A program made the translations under genes and the position numbers. Source: an uncultured SAR116 cluster alpha proteobacterium (lineage in GTDB: Bacteria; Pseudomonadota; Alphaproteobacteria; Puniceispirillales; Marisalimonadaceae). From it: a stretch of DNA of 64,000 nucleotides. Positions 7,677 through 14,331 of this stretch are shown in pieces. How positions within the stretch are numbered: the first letter of the stretch is position 1; the number at the start of each line of letters is the position of its first letter. Where the stretch lies: contig CACNRW010000005.1 of NCBI GenBank assembly GCA_902622875.1, forward strand, positions 1 through 64,000. Reading direction: 5' to 3'. The notes beneath the pieces were generated by a model. The model was not told the DNA's origin. It saw nothing but the letters and a program-made list of their open reading frames with translations, and did no database searches.

Positions 7677-8345
7677 ATGTTTTTACGCTATTATTCAATT
7701 ATGTTTTTAAATTCTCGATATCAATATTTACTACTAGGTTTGTGTATTGTTGCACCAAAATCTATAATTGAAGTTGGTCTAGCAAGAGGTATTAGAGCTT
7801 TTCAAATGATCCAATTAGCAAAAAAATACCATCCAGATATAAAATATACGGGTTATGACGTATTCGACACCAAAGATGCTAATTGGCATAGATTAGTAGG
7901 CAATGGGAAAAAGGTAGAAGCAAAATCAATAATTGAAAAAAATCTTAAAAGTTTATCAAATAATATAAATTTATTTGAAGGAATGACATCAGAGACATTG
8001 TGGCCTTATACAAATAAAGCTGATTATGTTTGGCTTGACGGAGACCACAGATTAGAAAGTATTAAAAAAGACTTTGAAGCTTTGAAAGAATCTAAAGTAA
8101 TAGTATTTGATGATTACTATTCAACTGGAGAACATGATGGTTTTCATATTGAAAATTATGGATGCAATAAAATTGTTGAAACTTTGAATATAAATGAAAT
8201 TTTTATTACTCCAGAAACAAAAGATCTGCCTAATATAAGAGTTGTCTTTTGGTCAAAGGATATATTTTTGATTAACAAACTTAAAAAATGTTTATCAGAT
8301 AGTAATGAAATAAAAAAAATTATAAAGTTAATTAGTCAAAATTAA
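7677..8345 (+). CDS. Class I SAM-dependent methyltransferase (Methyltransf_24-like)
   Basis: A 222-residue protein. IIEVGLARGIRAFQMIQLA near residues 30-48 is the SAM-binding motif I. YTGYDVFDT is the strand 2 acidic region, and VWLDGDHRLESIKKDF plus KVIVFDDYY are typical of Methyltransf_24 proteins, which often modify glycans or small hydroxylated molecules. The substrate is unknown. It is the only plus-strand gene inside the repeat-bounded island. No good ribosome binding site precedes ATG 7677, and ATG 7701 is an alternative start. Confidence 0.65.
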   Translation: MFLRYYSIMFLNSRYQYLLLGLCIVAPKSIIEVGLARGIRAFQMIQLAKKYHPDIKYTGYDVFDTKDANWHRLVGNGKKVEAKSIIEKNLKSLSNNINLFEGMTSETLWPYTNKADYVWLDGDHRLESIKKDFEALKESKVIVFDDYYSTGEHDGFHIENYGCNKIVETLNINEIFITPETKDLPNIRVVFWSKDIFLINKLKKCLSDSNEIKKIIKLISQN

Positions 8346-8724
8346 AATCAATTGATTAATATTTCTCTAAGCGTAACCAGTCACTGTACTTTTGTATCTT
8401 TTGAGATTTCAGAGGGAGTTTAATTGTTAAGTATTTAAATATATTCTGATAAATAATTTCATAATGTAAGAACAAAAACATTTATTGTGCATATTTTAAT
8501 CATGTATTTTTTTTTGAATTTTTAATGATTCAATTTTAATCATATTTACAAATAAATTTTTAAATGTTCTTCATTAGTTGTATTCACTTAAGGATTAATG
8601 AAATATGATTATATCACTTTCTCCCTAGTGTAGTTAAAAGAAATACCACACCCCCCCCCTCTCGTGTGGTATTTTTTTTTGGAATAACAATAATTAACAC
8701 CATTTAATCTGCGTATAATTAAAT
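8346..8724. other. Intergenic stretch inside the island
   Basis: About 380 nt of A/T-rich DNA between the methyltransferase gene and the convergent minus-strand genes. Apart from the hairpin at 8641-8680 I see no gene or repeat in it. Confidence 0.5.
8641..8680. terminator. Strong hairpin terminator with a C-run in the loop
   Basis: AAATACCACAC (8641-8651) pairs perfectly with GTGTGGTATTT (8664-8674), and a T-run follows to 8680. The loop holds a run of nine C (starting at 8651), very unusual in this A/T-rich DNA. On the minus strand the stem is followed by TTTCTTTT-like sequence, so it may end transcription from both convergent genes. Confidence 0.8.
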
Positions 8725-9183
8725 CTACCAAACGCTGCTCCCAATAGACTTTATATCGCTTACTTTCAACAAACCTTCCATACTAATGACATGGAAATGA
8801 TCTAGACATGAATCTTTAGCTTCAACTTCCCAGTAATTTTTAATTATGTTCATAGAAATTTCGTGTAGATCACCTTTTTTATTATTTGTGTAACCAATAA
8901 AATCCCAGTAATCTGAAAAGCTATGACGATCAAAAAAACTATTCCAAAGGTAATACCTGGACGGTTTTATATTAATAAAATAACTATCTGCTCTATTGTG
9001 TGCAGGTGACCACATCCATTCAACTGAAAATAAAAAAACTACCTTTTGCGGTTTTACTCTAGGTCTATTATTTTGAAGTGGTTTTTCACTATCAATATAA
9101 AGTTTATTTGAATTATTTATTGAAGGTAAATCTTTAACTTCAAAAATCTTTTGCTGAGGAAATTCATATTCATAATATGACAT
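8725..9183 (-). CDS. Hypothetical island protein (152 aa)
   Basis: I do not recognise this protein. It is soluble, aromatic-rich (many Trp, Tyr and Phe) and lacks a signal peptide. Notable segments are FSVEWMWSPAHNRADSYF, DYWDFIGYTNN and the His-containing CLDHFHVIS. GGAGG lies just before its ATG, inside the end of the preceding gene, and it overlaps that gene by one base (TAATG), so the two are coupled. It is the last gene of the minus-strand group and is followed by the strong hairpin at 8641-8680. Confidence 0.6.
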   Translation of the reverse strand: MSYYEYEFPQQKIFEVKDLPSINNSNKLYIDSEKPLQNNRPRVKPQKVVFLFSVEWMWSPAHNRADSYFINIKPSRYYLWNSFFDRHSFSDYWDFIGYTNNKKGDLHEISMNIIKNYWEVEAKDSCLDHFHVISMEGLLKVSDIKSIGSSVW

Positions 9184-9425
9184 TATTTATCCTCCTTATA
9201 AGTCCACCCATTTGCAATTAGGACATTTTTTATATTCTCTATCATTTCATCTTTAGTAGTATCCTTATCAGCAATTTTTTCTAAAAAAAGGTTCTTTTTA
9301 TTTTCAGCCTTTTCTCTTGCTTTAATATAATTTTTCAAGGACTTATTATGAGATGATACTCTAAAACCCTCTTTATAAATTGGGTCATTAATATCTAGAT
9401 ATTTTGTAGATTTGATTTTAGCCAT
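9183..9425 (-). CDS. Small hypothetical island protein (80 aa)
   Basis: A lysine-rich, largely helical protein of unknown function (KIKSTKYLDINDPIYKEGF, KAREKAENKKNLFLEKIADKD). It has a good ribosome binding site (AAGGAG) and overlaps the next gene by one base. Its start is preceded by the 51-nt leader element at 9439-9489, which it shares with the 81-residue gene upstream. An adaptor, antitoxin or DNA-binding role would fit its size and charge, but nothing in the sequence decides this. Confidence 0.6.
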   Translation of the reverse strand: MAKIKSTKYLDINDPIYKEGFRVSSHNKSLKNYIKAREKAENKKNLFLEKIADKDTTKDEMIENIKNVLIANGWTYKEDK

Positions 9426-9438
9426 TATTTTTCTCCTT

Positions 9439-9489
9439 TTTAGTACTTTTGTCTTTATGACAGGGCGTACAAGTTGGTTTATAAATACC
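9439..9489 (-). promoter_or_regulatory. Repeated leader element, copy A
   Basis: Read on the minus strand, a GGTATTTAT-type block is followed by AACCAACTTGTACGCC, 14 nt, and AAAGTACTAAA just before the Shine-Dalgarno. Copy B at 9772-9822 has the same 51-nt length and keeps both blocks exactly. The 14-nt spacer differs in sequence but can still fold: here TGTC-ATAAA-GACA, there GGC-ATCCA-GCC. An outer GTAC/GTAC pairing is possible in both. The pattern suggests a structured 5' leader or a duplicated operator. Confidence 0.6.
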
Positions 9490-9513
9490 CTTTGATTTGA
9501 TTATATAGTTTTA

Positions 9514-9759
9514 TCAGGCTCCAAATTCTTCCATCATTTGAAGTGCATCCATTGGGTCTAAACCAGGAAATTCTTTTAAACCTTCACGAATAATTGATAA
9601 TCTAAATTCACCAATCTGTTCTCTTTGTTCAGGAGTAAGTTGGTTAATTTTTTCGTCTGGGGTTAAAGTTTGTTTAAGCTTTTCTCTATTTAAACGAAGC
9701 TTAGTCGCCATTGCATTAGCAAAGTCTTGGTCTTTTTGTGAAAATGTGTTTGAAGTCAT
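9514..9759 (-). CDS. Small hypothetical island protein (81 aa)
   Basis: A helical, charged protein with no recognised domain: an N-terminal part DQDFANAMATKLRLNREKLKQ, a central LTPDEKINQLTPEQREQIGEF, and an acidic C-terminus DPMDALQMMEEFGA. It has no signal peptide or membrane segment. A GGAGG ribosome binding site precedes the ATG, and the second copy of the shared leader element lies immediately upstream. Size and position are compatible with a regulator or a partner of the membrane nuclease-like protein encoded upstream, but this is inference. Confidence 0.6.
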   Translation of the reverse strand: MTSNTFSQKDQDFANAMATKLRLNREKLKQTLTPDEKINQLTPEQREQIGEFRLSIIREGLKEFPGLDPMDALQMMEEFGA

Positions 9760-9771
9760 TTGTGCCTCCGC

Positions 9772-9822
9772 TTTAGTACTTTAGGCTGGATGCCAAGGCG
9801 TACAAGTTGGTTATTAAATACC
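9772..9822 (-). promoter_or_regulatory. Repeated leader element, copy B
   Basis: This is the second copy of the 51-nt element described at 9439-9489. GGCGTACAAGTTGGTT (plus strand, 9797-9812) and TTTAGTACTTT (9772-9782) are identical in the two copies, with a 14-nt spacer containing GGC/GCC arms at 9784-9794. It ends about 12 nt before the ATG of the 81-residue gene, so any folding would influence access to the ribosome binding site. Confidence 0.6.
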
Positions 9823-9886
9823 TTATAATTAATATATAATTATTTTATTTGGACTTCAACATGTAATTTAGTTTTAAATATTACTT

Positions 9887-11347
9887 CTAACCAAATAATA
9901 AATATTCTAAAGCTACTGCTGTTGATGCTCCAATTGTTCCTAATTTTAAACTTTCTTTAATTTTGTTTCTAAAGCTTTTAGAACCTTTTCGGTTTTTTAA
10001 AGCTGCAATGAAAAGTCCAATAGCTGCTCCTGCTTCTGCATCTGGAATTATGTCAGGGTTTTCGGGAAAAATAAATTCATTGGTTTGCTTGTTAATTTCG
10101 TCTAATGAAAAACCACTATCATTAACATTTTCAAAAATATCTTTTACTTTTGTTGCAACTTCCGTTGTTGCATAGACCTCAATGTCTGGGTATTTCTCAA
10201 AATGTTCTGCTATACTCTCGGGATTAGAAACGGCTTTGAATTGAACTTCTTTTACTACATTTCCATCTATTAAAAATTCAATATCTGACCCTGCTTGATT
10301 AGTTTCCTCAAATAGTCTTGCAGTCAAACTATCACCATCTATATTTTCTTTTTTTGCCCATAACAATTCGTGATAAATACCTTTGGCGTTTGAAATCCAT
10401 CCAGTTATTTGATTAGGTTCTAGGCTAGTTACATACTCTCTAATTTCTTCTATAGATGATTCCTCAAATCTTTTTGCAGATCTCTGGAAAGCTTCAAGTA
10501 TCAAACTTTCATTATAGTCTAAGGTCTGATTTGAAACATCTGTGTTAGATAAGATTTTATATATAAATACAGTAAAACATACTGAAGCGCTGTGAATATA
10601 TTCAACTTTATTTATGTTTTTAGATTTAAAATAGCTATATGCATTTTTAAAAGATAAATATTCATCAGGTTTTTTAACTGAAAAATCTTTTTTTATTTTG
10701 ATAGATAAATTCATGATTTTTTTATTAATATTATTAAATTCTTTTCTTGTACCTATTCTCAGATTTTCTTGAATATCATCTTGTGCATTATTAATTAAAT
10801 CTAAAAGAGGAACTAAGCCACTTTTAACAAAAGTTTCTAAATCTTTGGTGCTAGTGTTATGGTTATTTTTTTTTAGATATTCGTTTATTACATAAGATAA
10901 AGAGGAGCATAGCTCTCTAATACGAATCTCATCTGCACTTAAATCTAATGCTTTTCTTTCTTTGCCATACCAAAGATTACCTAAAGTATTTCTTAAAACA
11001 ATTCCTGCCCCAAACCCAGTTAATGCTAAAACCACTCCTCCAGCTGCCATTCCACCTCCAACCACACTTCCTATAGCTGCCATAGTAGCAGACACTTTTG
11101 CTGCGCCTGAGAGCGTTGCTATTGCCGTGCCTGTAGAAGCTGCTCCAAAGGTAGAAACACCTGTCGACAAAGCACTCATGGTAACAACCCCTGATCCTTT
11201 TGAAGAAAATATTTTAAGAAAAATACTTTTTTTCTTACTAGGTACTTGCAAGATGCAAAGCTGTAATTCTCCTAAGAGTTTTAGTAACTCATTAAGGTGT
11301 TTAATCACTATCTTTTGTTTTTTAAATGATTTGTAAATGCTGATCAT
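9887..11347 (-). CDS. Glycine-rich membrane protein with a PD-(D/E)xK-like nuclease motif
   Basis: The 486-residue protein is not recognised as a whole. Residues 52-122 form a Gly/Ala-rich hydrophobic region (glycine-zipper-like, one or two hairpins in a membrane), 140-310 are helical, and 463-485 form a second hydrophobic segment. Residues 320-371 read GIYHELLW...SDIEF...VKEVQFKA, giving E327, D355 and Q369-x-K371. This spacing resembles the E/D/(E or Q)xK core of PD-(D/E)xK nucleases. A membrane-associated nuclease in a mobile island suggests defence, a toxin or interference with other elements, but activity is inferred. No strong Shine-Dalgarno marks ATG 11347. Confidence 0.6.
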   Translation of the reverse strand: MISIYKSFKKQKIVIKHLNELLKLLGELQLCILQVPSKKKSIFLKIFSSKGSGVVTMSALSTGVSTFGAASTGTAIATLSGAAKVSATMAAIGSVVGGGMAAGGVVLALTGFGAGIVLRNTLGNLWYGKERKALDLSADEIRIRELCSSLSYVINEYLKKNNHNTSTKDLETFVKSGLVPLLDLINNAQDDIQENLRIGTRKEFNNINKKIMNLSIKIKKDFSVKKPDEYLSFKNAYSYFKSKNINKVEYIHSASVCFTVFIYKILSNTDVSNQTLDYNESLILEAFQRSAKRFEESSIEEIREYVTSLEPNQITGWISNAKGIYHELLWAKKENIDGDSLTARLFEETNQAGSDIEFLIDGNVVKEVQFKAVSNPESIAEHFEKYPDIEVYATTEVATKVKDIFENVNDSGFSLDEINKQTNEFIFPENPDIIPDAEAGAAIGLFIAALKNRKGSKSFRNKIKESLKLGTIGASTAVALEYLLFG

Positions 11348-11447
11348 TAGAATTGATGATACATCGCAATAAATATTACTGATATTATTAAATGAACAAG
11401 TATTATTGAAATTTTTAACATTTTAGAATGGTGCTATCATTAGATAA

Positions 11448-12014
11448 TTAAATTCCTCCAACAATTTCTAAAGCCTCTGCCACTTCTTTTCTTAAGGTAT
11501 GCTGATAATGTCCACTATCATCTTCGAAGGAATCACTGTTCTCTAAAGTTATTGTTGTTATCCATAAAGGGCTACCATCTTTATATTTTCCTTTAGGTGT
11601 TACATCAAGGTAATCTGCTATCATCCTACCTAAATTACCATATTGAGTGTTAGCAGCATAAAAATGTTGATAATTAGCAGCTTCTGCTAACTGGGATGAA
11701 GTTAATTTTTTTTCTGGAGCATTATAATGTGCTTTAAGCATTGCCCATTGACCATCTGACAAATTTAGAGAACTAAATGCCTTAACAAATTCTTGTGAGG
11801 TTGGTATGCCATTAACTCTATTGGATGCCATTGCTTTTTTATAAGAAGAGATTGCATTTTGTGCTGATTGGATTGCTTCGTCTCTTGTTATATTTTTGCC
11901 CTCACTAAATTTTTTCTTGTTAGAATCATATATAATATATCTACATTCAGTTTGATATTCCCCAATTTTAACTGTAAAGGGACCAATCTTTATTTCAGAG
12001 AATTTTGTTTGCAC
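11448..12014 (-). CDS. Hypothetical island protein with a C-terminal domain seen near HNH nucleases
   Basis: A 188-residue protein starting at GTG 12014. The N-terminal part (about 1-75) is a small mixed alpha/beta segment. Residues 80-188 (LSDGQWAMLKAHYNAPEKKLT, AANTQYGNLGRMIADYL, GSPLWITTI, then LRKEVAEALE) recall a domain I have seen attached to HNH or modification-dependent restriction proteins; I name no family. No HNH motif is present. It is the first gene of the minus-strand group and begins 38 bp inside the second att-like repeat, so it may be an early or regulatory gene of the element. Confidence 0.55.
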   Translation of the reverse strand: MQTKFSEIKIGPFTVKIGEYQTECRYIIYDSNKKKFSEGKNITRDEAIQSAQNAISSYKKAMASNRVNGIPTSQEFVKAFSSLNLSDGQWAMLKAHYNAPEKKLTSSQLAEAANYQHFYAANTQYGNLGRMIADYLDVTPKGKYKDGSPLWITTITLENSDSFEDDSGHYQHTLRKEVAEALEIVGGI

Positions 12015-12052
12015 AATTAATCTTATCCAAATCTATTCATTATTAAAATAGT

Positions 12053-12240
12053 GTACGAAAAATGGTACGAAAATCAACCAAACTGGCTTGACTGTGTTTA
12101 CAATACAGAATAACAATTAATTTGCAATTGAGGGAATACCTAGAATTACTTGACTATGTTGACTATACATAAGTGTCATCAAGTTACTCAATTACCAGTG
12201 CCGCAAGGCTTTCCGGTTCGATTCCGGGTATCCTTATCAA
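12053..12240 (+). repeat. att-like direct repeat, copy 2
   Basis: This is the partner of 6951-7139 in the same orientation, including the tandem GTACGAAAA units at its left end. Its tRNA-derived part (12187-12239) is more decayed: the T-stem has one non-Watson-Crick pair and the CCA is changed to TCA. It marks the cox-side boundary of the island. The remaining 12241-12958 is A/T-rich and holds no gene I can support; it must contain the cox promoter, which I cannot place with confidence. Confidence 0.8.
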
Positions 12241-12958
12241 TGTTTCACAACTAGATCGTTAAATTTAAAAATTTTCTATATTTGAAATTAATTTTGATAG
12301 AACAGAGTCAACTTCGCATACATTTTTATTGAAACAAGCTATATATTTAATCCAGCAAAAAAAACTTGATCTACTTGCTATTTCTTTACAGAAATCAGAT
12401 AAGAAAAAATCTGACTTTGGATAGCCACATAATAAAATACTAACTGGCATATTCTTTTTATCAATACCTGTGGAACAACTAACTATTGGTTCAGATAAAA
12501 CAGTCTAAGGCGCAATATATATTTCAGTTGACCAGCACTTTCTAGACCAATTGGAGCTGATTTAGGAGTGGCTAGAAAAATAAAAATATTATTCCTATCA
12601 AAAACAGAGAAAATTATATGTTTGTTTTATTAATTCTGATCTGAGGCTAGTGTAACCTTTTTTTTATTTTCAATCCTTGATTAATTATTTTTAATAATCT
12701 TTTACCAATAAGTTCTTGGATGACTTAATAAAAACTCCAAATTCTTTCCAGTTTAATAAATTATTGAACGGAACTGGTGATTTAACATTTTCTACTTTAA
12801 TGCAATTAATTTTCTGATTTTTTCCAAAAATTCTTAACTGATTAAGGTATCTATAGATTGTTAATATGTGAAATAGTTTTTGTTGGTAATTTAAAAAAAA
12901 TTATATATAAGTGTATTAGTTTAGAATGATTTTAAATTAGATTTATTGGAGGGTCTAT

Positions 12959-13813
12959 ATGATACCTAGTGCTTTCACTTTTTATAAACCAGATAATATA
13001 GATAAAGCTGTATCTCTTATGGCAGACTTTGGGGATGAGGCAAGGGTAATTGCCGGAGGTCATAGTTTGATACCAGTTATGAAACAAAGACTTACAGATA
13101 TTAAACATTTAATAGATTTGTCTGGGATTAATGAAATTAAAGGTATTGAAATTACAGATAACCAGATATCAATTGGCGCAATGACTACTCAAGTTGAATT
13201 GATAAATAATGAAGAATTATTTAAAATAGCTCCTATTATTAGAGAAGCTTCATTGCAAATTGCTGACCCCCAAGTCAGGAACCTTGGTACAATTGGGGGC
13301 AATGTGGCTAATGGTGATCCAGCGAATGATATGCCTGGCTTAATGCAACTACTTGACGCTACTTATAAATTAAGTGGTTCTAATGGTGTTCGCGATGTTA
13401 AAGCAAGAGAATTTTATGAAGGAGCTTATTTTACTGTTAGGGAAGATGATGAAATTCTTATTTCAATTTCCTTTGAAGCTCCATCAGGTGGTTATGCCTA
13501 TGAAAAACAAAAAAGAAAAATTGGTGATTACGCGACTGCAGCAGCTGGTGTAATATTAAAAGTCGAAAATAATATGTGTTCAAGTGCTTCTATAGCGTTA
13601 ACTAACTTATCAGACACTCCAGTATATTGTAATAAAGCCGTAGATATAATCCTTGGAAAAGAAATTGATAATAACATATTAACTCAAGTCATAGAAGCTT
13701 GTGTAGAACAAAGTGATCCTGTAGCTGATCAAAGAGGACCAGTTGAATTCAAGAGATACGTCGCTGGTATTGTAATTAAAAAGGCTCTTACAAGAGCTAT
13801 TGAACGAACCTAA
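12959..13813 (+). CDS. coxM: Aerobic CO dehydrogenase medium subunit (FAD)
   Basis: CoxM carries the FAD that passes electrons from the Fe-S subunit to the respiratory chain. The 284-residue protein has the two FAD-binding motifs of the family: AGGHSL at 32-37 and [14 protein letters not shown] at 111-124. Length is normal. A strong GGAGGG ribosome binding site (12948-12953) precedes the ATG. It is the first gene of coxMSLDEFG, all on one strand with gaps of 1-30 nt or overlaps. The M-S-L order is the one typical of form I CO dehydrogenases. Confidence 0.93.
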   Translation: MIPSAFTFYKPDNIDKAVSLMADFGDEARVIAGGHSLIPVMKQRLTDIKHLIDLSGINEIKGIEITDNQISIGAMTTQVELINNEELFKIAPIIREASLQIADPQVRNLGTIGGNVANGDPANDMPGLMQLLDATYKLSGSNGVRDVKAREFYEGAYFTVREDDEILISISFEAPSGGYAYEKQKRKIGDYATAAAGVILKVENNMCSSASIALTNLSDTPVYCNKAVDIILGKEIDNNILTQVIEACVEQSDPVADQRGPVEFKRYVAGIVIKKALTRAIERT

Positions 13814-13827
13814 TTAAGGGGAAAGAT

Positions 13828-14331
13828 ATGGAAAAAATTAATGTTACTATGACTGTTAATGGTAAAGAAGAGAAATTGTCAGTTGAGCCGAGAACGCTTT
13901 TAGTTCACGCTCTCAGAGAGCACCTAGATTATACTGGTGCACATATAGGATGTTCTTCGTCTCATTGTGGTGCTTGCACCATAGATATGAATGGAAAATC
14001 AGTTAAGTCTTGTACAGTATTTGCCCCTCAAGCAGAAGGATCTGAAATTTTGACAGTTGAAGGTATAGGTTCTCCCGACAAACTTCATGCTATACAAGAA
14101 ATGTTTAAAGAGCATCATGGTTTACAATGTGGATATTGCACACCTGGAATGATTATGAGGTCATATAGGTTTTTACAAGAGAACCCTAATCCTACAGAAG
14201 AAGAGGTTAGATTTGGTATTTCGGGAAACTTATGCCGATGTACTGGATACCAAAATATTGTTAAATCAATAATGGCAGCCGCAGATAAAATAAGAGATGA
14301 AGCTAACGTTGAAAAAAAGGAAATAGCATAA
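13828..14331 (+). CDS. coxS: Aerobic CO dehydrogenase small subunit (2 x [2Fe-2S])
   Basis: The iron-sulfur subunit moves electrons from the Mo/Cu site to FAD. The 167-residue protein has the plant-type ferredoxin cluster ligands C42, C47, C50 and C62, and the second, all-helical cluster ligands C101, C104, C136 and C138 (CGYC, CRC). All eight cysteines are present. AAGGGGAAAG lies just upstream of the ATG. Its stop overlaps the coxL start (TAATG), so subunit synthesis is coupled. Confidence 0.95.
   Translation: MEKINVTMTVNGKEEKLSVEPRTLLVHALREHLDYTGAHIGCSSSHCGACTIDMNGKSVKSCTVFAPQAEGSEILTVEGIGSPDKLHAIQEMFKEHHGLQCGYCTPGMIMRSYRFLQENPNPTEEEVRFGISGNLCRCTGYQNIVKSIMAAADKIRDEANVEKKEIA

Noticed and set aside
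8641-8680. C9 tract as a phase-variation switch
   Set aside because: It lies in a terminator loop outside any coding frame or visible promoter.
9439-9822. Repeated leaders as integron attC sites
   Set aside because: They lack the GTTRRRY/RYYYAAC core pair and lie in front of genes instead of behind each cassette.
10962-11336. 124-codon proline-rich plus-strand frame
   Set aside because: It is the antisense shadow of the Gly/Ala-rich membrane region of the minus-strand gene.
6951-12240. The two long repeats as insertion-sequence ends or a CRISPR array
   Set aside because: They are in direct, not inverted, orientation, there are only two copies, no transposase is present, and each ends in a tRNA half.
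12265-12450. 61-codon open frame on the minus strand after the second att-like repeat
   Set aside because: No ribosome binding site, no recognisable domain and cysteine-rich random-looking sequence in intergenic DNA.
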